Positions 1 through 8,654 of a stretch of DNA of 64,000 nt are shown piece after piece. The stretch lies in NCBI GenBank assembly GCA_943372195.1, contig CALRXS010000017.1, positions 5,690-69,689 on the forward strand, in the 5' to 3' direction. A program made the position numbers and the translations under genes. Origin of the DNA: JAEYZM01 sp943372195 (GTDB taxonomy: Bacteria > Bacteroidota > Bacteroidia > Sphingobacteriales > Sphingobacteriaceae). Positions within the stretch are counted from its first letter, which is position 1. Every line of letters begins with the position of its first letter. A model generated the notes under the pieces. That model ran no database searches. It was not told the origin of the DNA and saw only the letters and a list, made by a program, of their open reading frames with translations.

Positions 1-2
1 AT

Positions 3-59
3 ATTCCGTTCTTATCAACTGATGATTTGAACAGAATTTTAGAAATGTTAGATTGGTAA
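3..59 (+). CDS. parB: ParB chromosome-partitioning protein, 3' end only
   Basis: An open frame runs in from the left edge and ends at a TAA at 57-59. Its last 18 residues end in LNRILEMLDW, which fits the C-terminal helix of ParB dimerisation domains in Bacteroidota. The neighbours support the call: parB followed by a DUF5683 gene, dapB and lepB is a recurrent order in this phylum. The stop lies one base before the next ATG, so the genes are probably co-transcribed. Only the tail is visible, so the assignment rests on context plus a short match. Confidence 0.6.
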   Translation: MPFLSTDDLNRILEMLDW

Positions 60-60
60 A

Positions 61-630
61 ATGAATAAGTATTTGTTTGTTCTAATGCTATTGATATGGA
101 GCTTTAACTCTATTGCACAGCAAACAGATAGCGTCAATTCTAGTGTTGTTCTAATAAACCCTCATTCTGCAAATAGAGCTGCAAATTTATCAGCGATGTT
201 GCCGGGGCTCGGACAGGTATATAATAAACAAGCATGGAAGGTTCCGATTATATATGCTGGTGCAGGTGCATTGGTATATTCAATCGTGTGGAACAACAAT
301 AATTACCAAAAATATTTAAATGCTTATAAATTAGATTCAGATACTTCTTCATCTACCAATTCAGAATTTTCTGGATTATACACGGTTCAAAATCTAATTA
401 CTTTAAAAGATTATTATAGAAGAAATAGAGATTTTTCAGCGATCGGATTAGTTTTGGTATATGCAGCAAATATTATTGATGCATATGTATATGCACAGTT
501 CTATAATTTTGACATTAGTGATGATCTAACATTGAGAGTACAGCCAATGGTTGTGCCACAAATAAATAATTTTCAAACAGGTTCGTGGTCGACAGTCAAC
601 GGATTAAGTTTAACCTTACGATTTAAATAG
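61..630 (+). CDS. DUF5683 domain envelope protein
   Basis: A 189-residue protein with an N-terminal signal peptide (hydrophobic residues about 4-18, then IAQQ). It is followed by the DUF5683 core: small-residue-rich LSAMLPGLGQVYNKQ around residue 45 and a hydrophobic stretch KVPIIYAGAGALVYSIV. A second hydrophobic stretch around 125-145 (AIGLVLVYAANIIDAYVYA) suggests a membrane-associated product. The family is largely restricted to Bacteroidota and has no established function. The gene starts one base after the parB stop and ends directly against the dapB ATG, so it belongs to the parB-dapB-lepB transcription unit. Confidence 0.8.
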   Translation: MNKYLFVLMLLIWSFNSIAQQTDSVNSSVVLINPHSANRAANLSAMLPGLGQVYNKQAWKVPIIYAGAGALVYSIVWNNNNYQKYLNAYKLDSDTSSSTNSEFSGLYTVQNLITLKDYYRRNRDFSAIGLVLVYAANIIDAYVYAQFYNFDISDDLTLRVQPMVVPQINNFQTGSWSTVNGLSLTLRFK

Positions 631-1380
631 ATGAAAATAGCAATTATCGGTTACGGAAAAATGGGTAAAGAAATTGAGAAGATTGCTTTAGCCAAAGGAC
701 ATGAAATTGTTTTAAAAATTACAGTAGATAACTTAGAAGATTTTAACACTGAAAATTTATCTAAGGCGGATGTTGCGATTGAATTTTCTACGCCACACTC
801 TGTATTAGATAATGTGAAGAAATGTGCAGATGCTGGCATACCAGTAGTAGTTGGTACTACTGCATGGTACGAACATTTTGAAGAGGTATCGAATTATATT
901 AAAGAAAAGAACACTGCATTCTTTTACGCAACAAATTTCAGTATTGGTGTTAATTTATTTTTTAAGATCAATGAAATAGTTGCGGGCATCATGAAAGATT
1001 TCAACTATGCAGTAAGCTTAGATGAAATACATCATACACAAAAATTAGATGCACCGAGTGGTACAGCTATAACCACTGCTGAACACATTATGAAGAATCA
1101 TCCGCAGAAAAAAAACTGGGTTAACAAGATAGTTACAGAATCTCATGCAGAAATTAATTTGAATGATGTAAGTTCGGAACTATTAATTCGTTCTATTCGA
1201 AAAGATGCAGTACCTGGTACTCATACAGTATTTTATGATTCAGAAGTTGATACGATTGAAATTACACATACTGCACATAATAGAGTAGGCTTTGCTGCAG
1301 GTGCGGTAAATGCAGCTGAATGGATAAATGGTAAAAAAGGAATTTACAACATGAACGATTTATTGTCGTTCGTAAAATAA
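631..1380 (+). CDS. dapB: 4-hydroxy-tetrahydrodipicolinate reductase DapB
   Basis: A 249-residue cytoplasmic enzyme that reduces the dapA product with NAD(P)H on the way to diaminopimelate and lysine. The nucleotide-binding loop GYGKMG is at residues 7-12. The signature EIHHTQKLDAPSGTA at 132-146 carries the catalytic histidine pair and the substrate-binding Lys and Gly-Thr. Length is close to the family norm of 240-270. The ATG follows the DUF5683 stop with no gap, which suggests translational coupling. Diaminopimelate is needed for peptidoglycan, so the gene sits naturally beside envelope functions such as lepB. Confidence 0.96.
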   Translation: MKIAIIGYGKMGKEIEKIALAKGHEIVLKITVDNLEDFNTENLSKADVAIEFSTPHSVLDNVKKCADAGIPVVVGTTAWYEHFEEVSNYIKEKNTAFFYATNFSIGVNLFFKINEIVAGIMKDFNYAVSLDEIHHTQKLDAPSGTAITTAEHIMKNHPQKKNWVNKIVTESHAEINLNDVSSELLIRSIRKDAVPGTHTVFYDSEVDTIEITHTAHNRVGFAAGAVNAAEWINGKKGIYNMNDLLSFVK

Positions 1381-1385
1381 ATAAT

Positions 1386-2480
1386 ATGAACTGGAAATTT
1401 TGGCAAAAAAATAAAGCTGCAAAAAAGAAAAAATCTGCAACAAGAGAATGGGTTGATGCATTAGTGTTTGCAGTTATTGCAGCAACGATTATACGTGGCT
1501 TATTCATTGAAGCTTTCACAATACCTACTCCTTCAATGGAGAGATCATTATTAGTTGGTGATTTTTTATTCGTTAGTAAAGTGAACTATGGTGCAAGAAC
1601 ACCGGTGACTCCTTTATCGTTTCCATTTGCACATCATACCATGCCAATCATTGGCACTAAATCATACTTAGAATGGATTAAGTTCCCGTATTACAGATTA
1701 CCTGGATTAGGTAAAGTTGAACGTAATGATGTAGTAGTATTCAACTACCCTATGGAAGATTTTAGGCCTATAGATAAGCAAGAAAATTATATTAAAAGAT
1801 GTGTAGGTATTGCAGGTGATACTTTACAAATTATTGATACTAAAGTTCATATTAATGGTGTAGCAGAATCGTTTCCGGTAGATGCACAAGGAAGTTATTT
1901 AGTGAGAACTGATGGCTCTGGATTTAACAAGAAATCATTAGCGAATTATAAGATATATGAATACGGACAATTAGCTGAACAAGGTTCATATATTTTTACT
2001 TTAACAAAATCGCAGAAAGAAGAGTTGTCTAAATTTTCAAATGTTAGAAGTGTAGAAGAGGCGTATAGAATGCGCGGACAATTTGTAGATTATGTTTTTC
2101 CGCATGATGCAAAATTCGGATGGAATGAAGATAATTTCGGTCCGCTCGTGATACCAGCCAAAGACATGAAAATAGATTTGAACATGAACAATATTGCTAT
2201 ATACCGTAGAGCAATAGAAGTTTATGAAGAAAATACATTAGAGATTAAAGATGATGGTATTTACATCAATGGAAATAAAGCAGATTCATATACATTTAAA
2301 ATGGATTATTATTTCATGATGGGAGATAACCGTCATAATTCATTAGACTCACGTTTCTGGGGCTTTGTACCAGAAAACAGAATCGTTGGCAAAGCCTTAT
2401 TTATATGGATGTCGTGGGATGCGAATGAATCTTTCTTGAATAAGATAAGATGGAACAGACTGTTTAAAGGAATTAATTAA
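1386..2480 (+). CDS. lepB: Signal peptidase I
   Basis: A 364-residue membrane-anchored serine/lysine protease that removes signal peptides from exported proteins. A positively charged N-terminus precedes one transmembrane helix (about 22-44). The catalytic Ser50 lies in PTPSMERSL and the general-base Lys137 in NYIKRCVGIAGD. The conserved MMGDNRHNSLDSRFWGFV box lies near the C-terminus. The protein is longer than the roughly 320-residue E. coli enzyme because of an insertion between the Lys box and the GDN box, as is common in Bacteroidota. It begins 5 bases after dapB, and its stop abuts the period-7 array at 2481. Confidence 0.95.
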   Translation: MNWKFWQKNKAAKKKKSATREWVDALVFAVIAATIIRGLFIEAFTIPTPSMERSLLVGDFLFVSKVNYGARTPVTPLSFPFAHHTMPIIGTKSYLEWIKFPYYRLPGLGKVERNDVVVFNYPMEDFRPIDKQENYIKRCVGIAGDTLQIIDTKVHINGVAESFPVDAQGSYLVRTDGSGFNKKSLANYKIYEYGQLAEQGSYIFTLTKSQKEELSKFSNVRSVEEAYRMRGQFVDYVFPHDAKFGWNEDNFGPLVIPAKDMKIDLNMNNIAIYRRAIEVYEENTLEIKDDGIYINGNKADSYTFKMDYYFMMGDNRHNSLDSRFWGFVPENRIVGKALFIWMSWDANESFLNKIRWNRLFKGIN

Positions 2481-2557
2481 GAATGTAGGATGTAGAATGT
2501 AGAATGTAGAATGTAAAATGTAATTAATCTTACATCTTACATTCTACATCTTACATT
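2481..2557. repeat. Inverted period-7 array between lepB and Ldh gene
   Basis: Eleven consecutive 7-base units fill the gap between the convergent lepB and Ldh-family genes. Six are of type GAATGTA/GGATGTA/AAATGTA, one is a spacer ATTAATC, and four are of type TTACATC/TTACATT/CTACATC. The spacer is exactly one unit, so the phase is kept through the inversion. The arms are complementary and can fold into a long hairpin, which may serve as a bidirectional terminator although there is no long T-run. The last unit overlaps the stop codon of the minus-strand gene (2551-2553). Confidence 0.85.
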
Positions 2558-3645
2558 TCAGTAATACCTGTTTCTAGTGCTAATTCATTCAAATCTTTCA
2601 CCACATTTTCATTTAGTGTTATACCTTCAACTGATCTGATTTTTACTGCTTCAAATTCTGGTTCACCTGGTATAATTACAGGTTGATTTTCATTAATACG
2701 TTTTGCGTTTTTAAATCTGTTAATCCAAGTATCTATTGAATTAAAATAATCTTCTTTTTTTCTAAATCCGTCTATACGCATTGCACCGAAAAAATGTCCG
2801 ATGCCTTCGCCTACCGGATTAGGGTCAGGCTCTAGAAATGCTACGAACGGCGGCACCCAAGGTCCGAAGTTTGCACCCGACAATACAGCCGAAAAAATAT
2901 CAACTGCTGCTGATAATCCGAAGCCTTTATGACTTCCATTTTCTTTGGTACTACCAAGTGGTAAAAGCGAACCGCCTTTTTTCAATTCATTTGCATCATT
3001 CGATGCTTCGCCTTTAGAATTTTGTAACCATCCGAAGGGAACATTTTTATTAGTTCTTTGAGCGATTTCTAGTTTGCCATTAGCAGCTGTTGAAGTAGCC
3101 ATGTCAATAACAATAGGCGGAAAATTTTTTGCAGGAAACACATAGCACATAGGATTAGTACCGAGCATGCGTTCGTTGGAGTTGGTGGGGGCGACGAGCG
3201 GACTTGCATTGGTCATTGCGATGCCAATCATATCGTGCTCGAGAGCCATCATGGCGTGGTATGCAGCAATGCCGAAATGGTTAGAATTTTTTACACTTAC
3301 CCAGCCAGAGCCACATTGATTAGCTTTATCAATGGCTACTTGCATAGCGAATGGTGCGACGATTAAGCCTAAGCCTGCATCACCATCAACAGTAGCAGTA
3401 GAAAAAGATTCATGAATAATGGAAGGAATTGCCTGAGAATTGATTCTATTTTTCTTCCAAAGTCTGTAATATCCTGATAGACGAGCAATTCCATGGGAAT
3501 CTATACCTCTTAGGTCGGCAGTAATGAGCACTTTAGCAGCCAAATCAGCGTTTTTTTCTGAATGCCCCATATTTAAAAACACTTTTTTAGAAAAATTTTC
3601 TAGTTCTTTGGCATTATAATTGAGCCTATTTACATGCATAATCAA
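2551..3645 (-). CDS. Ldh family (malate/L-lactate-type) NAD(P)-dependent oxidoreductase
   Basis: A 364-residue protein of the YbiC/malate/L-sulfolactate dehydrogenase family, which is unrelated to classical Rossmann-fold lactate dehydrogenases. The conserved RGIDSHGIARL with the catalytic His is at about residue 51, SNHFG is near 122, and a glycine-rich cofactor region follows. The exact substrate (malate, lactate, sulfolactate or ureidoglycolate) cannot be told from the sequence. It is a single-gene unit running towards lepB. A TACTTTTG -7-like element lies just upstream at 3659-3666. Its stop codon is inside a period-7 array. Confidence 0.85.
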   Translation of the reverse strand: MIMHVNRLNYNAKELENFSKKVFLNMGHSEKNADLAAKVLITADLRGIDSHGIARLSGYYRLWKKNRINSQAIPSIIHESFSTATVDGDAGLGLIVAPFAMQVAIDKANQCGSGWVSVKNSNHFGIAAYHAMMALEHDMIGIAMTNASPLVAPTNSNERMLGTNPMCYVFPAKNFPPIVIDMATSTAANGKLEIAQRTNKNVPFGWLQNSKGEASNDANELKKGGSLLPLGSTKENGSHKGFGLSAAVDIFSAVLSGANFGPWVPPFVAFLEPDPNPVGEGIGHFFGAMRIDGFRKKEDYFNSIDTWINRFKNAKRINENQPVIIPGEPEFEAVKIRSVEGITLNENVVKDLNELALETGITEM

Positions 3646-3658
3646 TTGATTTATTGTT

Positions 3659-3666
3659 CAAAAGTA
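3659..3666 (-). promoter_or_regulatory. Candidate -7 promoter element of the Ldh gene
   Basis: On the minus strand this reads TACTTTTG, an exact match to the Bacteroidota TAnnTTTG -7 consensus. It lies about 14 bases before the ATG at 3645. No TTTG is seen at the expected 19-21 base spacing, so it is only half of the consensus. Confidence 0.45.
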
Positions 3667-3705
3667 TGATTTGCACAAAAAAAACCGATAAAATGTTGGT
3701 AAATA

Positions 3706-3738
3706 TTTGCATTTGTTTGAACAAATTAATTAAATTTG
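3706..3738 (+). promoter_or_regulatory. Candidate promoter of the T9SS Asp-box gene
   Basis: TTTG at 3706-3709 and TAAATTTG at 3731-3738 are separated by 21 bases and match the Bacteroidota -33/-7 pattern. Transcription would start near 3745, giving a leader of about 33 bases before the ATG at 3778. The match fits the strong expression suggested by the codon use of the gene. Confidence 0.55.
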
Positions 3739-3777
3739 ATTTTATAGATAATTGTAAAAACAAACAAATTTAAAACT

Positions 3778-5601
3778 ATGATGAAAAAATTACTTTTAGT
3801 AGGCTTGGGATCAGCTATGATTTTACAAGCTAGCGCTCAGGAGGCTGCTCGTGTAAGCACGACTCTTCAAGACGGGCAAAAAATGTCGAACCAAAGTATT
3901 GTAAAGAGAAGCCCAATAAGCAAATCGAATACTTCGGCATTAAATATTACACCTATTACTTTAGGTTCAGCTGGTAATGCGTTTGGTTCTATTGGTCACA
4001 ACAGAAGAAGAGTTTCTGCAAGTCAAGGTTTAAACGCTGTATTATTTATACATCGTGGTGACGCTGCAATTACTGGTTTATCTGGTAACATGACTGTGTT
4101 CGATCATTCAACAGATGGTGGTGCTACTTGGACTACAAATACAGGTCCGGTTATTCAAGCTGGTTTAGTAACAACTTTCCCTGGTACACGTTACCCACAA
4201 GGTTATTTATATAACCCAGCTGGTAACACTACAGTTGGAAATGCAAGAGTTATCGCTAATGCTGCTCACGCAACAGGAGAGAACAACGGATGGGGTACAT
4301 TAACAGTAGGTTCAAGCAAATTAGATGGTACATCTCAAAATGCAAGACCTTTCAATGCTGGTAATGCTTTCATTCCTCAATCTCTCACTGAAAGAGTACC
4401 GGGAGAATACTGGTCGGTAGATGATACTACTGTTGACGGTAAAATCTCTTTATACAAAGGTGTTTACAGTGTTGCTGGTGACTCAGTAGTTTGGACAGTT
4501 AATTCTCCATTTGCTAAAGTTACTTCATTATTTGACTCATCAGTTGATGGTTCAATTCACTACTATGATGTATGGATTGCTTTCTCTCCAGATGGTAATA
4601 CTGGTTGGGTTGCAGTAAACGGTGAAATCGCTGGTGCTACTCCTGATACAGCTACATATCCTATTTTCTGGAAATCTACTGACGGTGGTGCAACTTGGGG
4701 TGCTGCTCAAGCAGTAAGATTAAAGAATTTAGCTGGTGTAACTGCAGAATTCGGTACTATAACTCCTACTTCTGCATTTGATGCTGCTTTAACAGTTGAC
4801 AAAAACGGTGCTCCACACTTTATGTTTGTAACTGGTCCTGCTGCTTCTACTCCATATTCTATCGGTACTGGTATCACTTTACCAATATTTGATATTACTA
4901 TGGATGGTTCTACTTGGGTAGGTAACTTAGTAGATACTGTACAAGCTTTCCGTGGTACTCCTGCTGGAACAACTTTAACTCAAGATAACGCTCCATCTAT
5001 CTCTAGATCAGCTGATGGTTCGAAAATATTCTATACTTGGGTTGATACTAAATTAGAGAATCAAGCATCTGCAGGTGACAATGGTTTCCCTGACTTATAC
5101 TTAAAAGGATATGATGTTGATGCTAAAACTTTCGGTGAGAAAATTAACGTAACTGAAGGTTCATCTGTTGAATCAATTGTTTACTTACCTGCTGTTGCAA
5201 CTACTGCAACAACTTCAGGTAATGGATACAAAATTCACTCGACTATCGTTTCATTCACTGGTGATGAAAACGTTCAAGTTAACTTCACTTACTTAGATGG
5301 TGTTGTTTACTCATTCGCTTCAGGTATCAACAATGCTAAGAATGATTTATTCGAAGTAACTGGTAACTATCCTAACCCATTCTCAGGAAACACTTCATTT
5401 GATTTATCATTAAATAAATCATCTGATGTGAAAGTAACTGTATCTAATTTATTAGGTCAAGTTATTTCTTCAGAAGTTTCTAGCTTATCAGCTGGTAAGC
5501 ATACATTAAACATCAATGCTGAAGGTTTATCTTCAGGTATCTACATGTTTACTGTAAATGCTGGTGGTTTTGATGTAACTAACAAAATGATTGTTAAGTA
5601 A
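3778..5601 (+). CDS. Secreted Asp-box (sialidase-like) protein with T9SS sorting domain
   Basis: A 607-residue secreted protein. A signal peptide (residues 1-20, ending ILQASAQ) is followed by a Thr/Ser/Ala/Gly-rich body. STDGGATW occurs twice (about residues 112 and 300) and fits the Asp-box SxDxGxTW of BNR/sialidase-like beta-propellers. The C-terminal roughly 75 residues form a type A T9SS sorting domain: NYPNPFSGNTSFDLSL, then LLGQVISS, GLSSGIYMFTV and a final KMIVK. There is no proof of sialidase activity. The gene leans heavily on GGT, GCT, ACT and GTT compared with its neighbours, which usually marks an abundant product. A strong bidirectional terminator follows. Confidence 0.85.
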   Translation: MMKKLLLVGLGSAMILQASAQEAARVSTTLQDGQKMSNQSIVKRSPISKSNTSALNITPITLGSAGNAFGSIGHNRRRVSASQGLNAVLFIHRGDAAITGLSGNMTVFDHSTDGGATWTTNTGPVIQAGLVTTFPGTRYPQGYLYNPAGNTTVGNARVIANAAHATGENNGWGTLTVGSSKLDGTSQNARPFNAGNAFIPQSLTERVPGEYWSVDDTTVDGKISLYKGVYSVAGDSVVWTVNSPFAKVTSLFDSSVDGSIHYYDVWIAFSPDGNTGWVAVNGEIAGATPDTATYPIFWKSTDGGATWGAAQAVRLKNLAGVTAEFGTITPTSAFDAALTVDKNGAPHFMFVTGPAASTPYSIGTGITLPIFDITMDGSTWVGNLVDTVQAFRGTPAGTTLTQDNAPSISRSADGSKIFYTWVDTKLENQASAGDNGFPDLYLKGYDVDAKTFGEKINVTEGSSVESIVYLPAVATTATTSGNGYKIHSTIVSFTGDENVQVNFTYLDGVVYSFASGINNAKNDLFEVTGNYPNPFSGNTSFDLSLNKSSDVKVTVSNLLGQVISSEVSSLSAGKHTLNINAEGLSSGIYMFTVNAGGFDVTNKMIVK

Positions 5602-5620
5602 TTTAAACTAACATCACATA

Positions 5621-5653
5621 AAAAAAAGCCCCGACATTGTCGGGGCTTTTTTT
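5621..5653. terminator. Bidirectional terminator
   Basis: A GC-rich stem GCCCCGAC/GTCGGGGC with a 3-base loop is flanked by an A-run on the left and a T-run on the right. It therefore works as an intrinsic terminator on both strands, between the Asp-box gene and convergent bshC. Confidence 0.93.
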
Positions 5654-5666
5654 GTGAAAGTTATTT

Positions 5667-5715
5667 GTAACTAGTGACTAGACTAGTCACCAGTTACTAG
5701 TTGCCAGTCACCAAT
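5667..5715. repeat. Inverted period-7 array overlapping the bshC 3' end
   Basis: Seven 7-base units (GTAACTA, GTGACTA, GACTAGT, CACCAGT, TACTAGT, TGCCAGT, CACCAAT) keep one phase and form an imperfect inverted repeat. The array runs over the bshC stop codon (5697-5699) and encodes its last few residues, so the repeat has captured the end of the gene. Confidence 0.75.
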
Positions 5716-7289
5716 ACCTTAAAGTTACTTTCAAACAAATTCGTGTTATTATAAATTGCTTCAAACAATCTTGCACCTAGTTCCGCGTAGTGCAGGCTAA
5801 AGTTCTCTTTACGCTCTTGTAATTTGTTATTGGGAAAGTATTTTGATTTGATGTTTATGATCGCTTCTAGGCCATCTGAATGCTTTCTTTTTTCATGCTT
5901 CAACATCTTCTTCTCTAAATTATCTAACATATGAGATAATCTTACTTCTATACCTGTTAAAGAATTGGGGAGTTGATCGTTGATATTTGCTAATTGATCT
6001 TTAATCTTATCAAAATATTGCTCTAGCTCTTTTCGCTCTGTATCTAAATTCAGTTTTTTATCTGAATGACGCTCTACATATTTTTTTGCTAAATCATTTA
6101 TATCATTAAATAATTCTTCAGCTGTAAATTCTTGCTTTTGCCATTTACCAAGATCTATTTCTTTTACAATCAAGAATGAATTACGCCAAGTTAAGATAGG
6201 TAAGTTCACTTGATAATATTCAAACATTGATTTGAATTGTAGCCAATAAGCGATCTCACCGGGGCCTCCAATGTATGCGAGGTTGGGGAGAATTGTTTCT
6301 TGGTAGAGGGGGCGAAGAATTACGTTCGGACTCATCTTTTCAGGATGAGTTTCGATGATGTTTAATAATTCTTCTTTTGTGAATTGATATTTTGAATCTG
6401 TGGTTTCGTAACCATTGCCTTTCTTAACAATTCGCTCTCTGTAGTTTTCTTCTAGGTAAAAGAAATTTATTTCACGCGGATTTACCTGCGTGCTGTAACC
6501 CAATGTTTCTAATGCTTTCGTACTCTCATTCACTTTTTCAAATGCATTATGATTGATTACATCATCTATCATCACACTTTTAAATTGTGCTTTTAAATCT
6601 GCATCATCCGCATCAATTATTACCAATCCATATGATTGAAATAAATCATTCACTAACACTCTCGTTGCTTCAGCCAATGTATTTTCTGAATAGGCTTTCT
6701 TGAATTTTTCAATAAGTTCTGATGCAAATTTTCTATCTGCTAAAAAGGTACTTAATGATTCTATAATTTCTTTAAGTCCGTCAGTTTTAACATCACCACA
6801 TGCTCCGCTCGTATTTTTATTCCATTGAAATGTATGTGATGCTAATTGTATATGATTGATCTCCGCAAAATCATGATCCTCGCTTGCCATCCAGAATATG
6901 GGTACAAAATGTTTATTCGGATGTTGCAATTTTGCATCATCCGCAAGCTTAATACAGGAGATGATTTTGTAAATGAAATACCACTCTGCAGTGAAAATCC
7001 CTAATTGATGTCCGGTTGTGATCGTAAACGTATTCTCATTTAATAATGCTTCTATATTTTGCTTTGTAGCTTCTGAAGCATTAATGTTTTCGTATTGTTT
7101 ACGTAATACTTTAACTAGTACATCACGATTTATTTTTTCTTTCGATTTATTTTCAATAGCACTTGCAATAGAACTCAATGATGGCTCGTATTGTATAAAA
7201 GTCTCTAAGTTCTTATGATTACCTACATAGTCGAGAAATATTTTCGAGAAATAATTTTCACTATATGGTACAGAATAGGTTGAGTTCAT
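5697..7289 (-). CDS. bshC: Bacillithiol biosynthesis cysteine-adding enzyme BshC
   Basis: About 530 residues; adds cysteine to glucosaminyl-malate in the last step of bacillithiol synthesis. Diagnostic stretches are TTGHQLGIFTAEWYFIYKI, FWMASEDHDFAEIN and NLAYIGGPGEIAYWLQF, followed by a C-terminal coiled-coil region rich in Lys and Glu. The ATG at 7289 (MNSTYSVPYSENYFSK) is preferred over a TTG 21 bases upstream because the family begins near this motif. It lies downstream of rimO on the same strand with a gap of about 48 bases. bshA and bshB are not in this window. The extreme C-terminus is encoded by a period-7 array. Confidence 0.92.
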   Translation of the reverse strand: MNSTYSVPYSENYFSKIFLDYVGNHKNLETFIQYEPSLSSIASAIENKSKEKINRDVLVKVLRKQYENINASEATKQNIEALLNENTFTITTGHQLGIFTAEWYFIYKIISCIKLADDAKLQHPNKHFVPIFWMASEDHDFAEINHIQLASHTFQWNKNTSGACGDVKTDGLKEIIESLSTFLADRKFASELIEKFKKAYSENTLAEATRVLVNDLFQSYGLVIIDADDADLKAQFKSVMIDDVINHNAFEKVNESTKALETLGYSTQVNPREINFFYLEENYRERIVKKGNGYETTDSKYQFTKEELLNIIETHPEKMSPNVILRPLYQETILPNLAYIGGPGEIAYWLQFKSMFEYYQVNLPILTWRNSFLIVKEIDLGKWQKQEFTAEELFNDINDLAKKYVERHSDKKLNLDTERKELEQYFDKIKDQLANINDQLPNSLTGIEVRLSHMLDNLEKKMLKHEKRKHSDGLEAIINIKSKYFPNNKLQERKENFSLHYAELGARLFEAIYNNTNLFESNFKVLVTGN

Positions 7290-7337
7290 TGAATGAGTAT
7301 ATAAAATCAAACAACAAGATAAGCAAAGAGTTCTTAA

Positions 7338-8651
7338 TTATGCTTTATTAATTTTACCATAAAGGTCAAACTCGGTAGCATCCGTAATATTAACATTTAC
7401 AAAATCACCAATACGTAAATATTCGTCTTTTGCATCAATCAATACTTCGTTATCTACTTCTGGTGAATCGAATTGTGTTCTACCAATGAAATGATCTTTT
7501 TCGATTCTATCGATCAATACTTTGTGGGTTTCACCTATACGCTTTTGATTTAATTCGTAAGAGATATCTTGTTGTAATGCCATGATTTCATCGGCACGTT
7601 CTTGTTTTACCTCTTGTGGTACGTTATCTTCTAAAGTGTAAGCATGTGTACTTTCTTCATGTGAATAAGTGAACACTCCTAAGCGTTCGAATTTCATTTC
7701 TTCAACAAACTTCAATACTTCTTCATGATCTTGATCAGTTTCACCTGGGTAACCTGCAATTAAAGTAGTTCTTAATGCAATGTTTGGTACTTTATTTCTA
7801 ATGTCGTTTACTAATTCAATTGTTCTTCTTTTGCTAATTCCTCTACGCATCGACTTTAACATATTATCAGTAATATGTTGCAATGGCATATCGAGGTATT
7901 TACAAATGTTTTCTCTTTCGTTCATCACGTCGAGAACATCCATCGGGAATTGAGAAGGGTAGGCATACTGCAAACGTATCCAGTCTATGCCTTCTACATC
8001 TGAAATATTTCTTAATAAATCTGCAAGCTTTCGCTCATTGTAAATATCAAGTCCGTAGTAAGTTAAATCTTGAGCAATTAATATCAACTCTTTCGTTCCA
8101 TTTTTTGCTAAGTTCTTTGCTTCTGTTACTAAATCTTCTATCGATTTAGATACGTGGCCTCCGCGCATTAAAGGTATAGCGCAGAAAGAACATGGGCGAT
8201 TACATCCTTCAGAAATTTTAAAATATGCAAAGTGTGAAGGAGTAGTAATTAATCGCTCACCAATTAATTCGCGCTTATAATCTGCACCTACTGTTTTTAA
8301 TAAACGAGCTAATTCGTTGGTGCCGAAATAGGCATCAACATTCGGAATTTCTTTTTCTAAATCATCTTTGTAGCGAGCCGATAAACAACCTGTTACATAT
8401 ACTTTTTCGATATCACCTTTTTCTTTAAGCTCAACATATTTCAAAATGGTGTCGATTGATTCTTGCTTGGCATTATCAATAAAACCACAAGTATTTATAA
8501 TAACTGTACCAAAATCTAATTGATCAGATTCATGACTTACATCGAATTTATTACCTTTTAATTGTCCGAGTAATACCTCAGAGTCAACTATATTTTTTGA
8601 GCAACCTAATGTTACGATGTTGATTTTATTTTTATTGCCTTTCGTTTTCAT
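7338..8651 (-). CDS. rimO: Ribosomal protein S12 methylthiotransferase RimO
   Basis: A 437-residue radical SAM enzyme that methylthiolates Asp88 of ribosomal protein S12. The N-terminal MTTase domain carries three cluster cysteines (C17 in TLGCSKN, C55 in NTCGF, C89 in TGCLS). The radical SAM cluster is CNRPCSFC at 150-157. The C-terminal segment after about residue 370 matches a TRAM domain. TLGCSKN and the absence of tRNA-type variants favour RimO over MiaB. It begins 3 bases after ftsY, so the two are probably co-transcribed. Confidence 0.94.
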   Translation of the reverse strand: MKTKGNKNKINIVTLGCSKNIVDSEVLLGQLKGNKFDVSHESDQLDFGTVIINTCGFIDNAKQESIDTILKYVELKEKGDIEKVYVTGCLSARYKDDLEKEIPNVDAYFGTNELARLLKTVGADYKRELIGERLITTPSHFAYFKISEGCNRPCSFCAIPLMRGGHVSKSIEDLVTEAKNLAKNGTKELILIAQDLTYYGLDIYNERKLADLLRNISDVEGIDWIRLQYAYPSQFPMDVLDVMNERENICKYLDMPLQHITDNMLKSMRRGISKRRTIELVNDIRNKVPNIALRTTLIAGYPGETDQDHEEVLKFVEEMKFERLGVFTYSHEESTHAYTLEDNVPQEVKQERADEIMALQQDISYELNQKRIGETHKVLIDRIEKDHFIGRTQFDSPEVDNEVLIDAKDEYLRIGDFVNVNITDATEFDLYGKINKA

Positions 8652-8654
8652 AGA

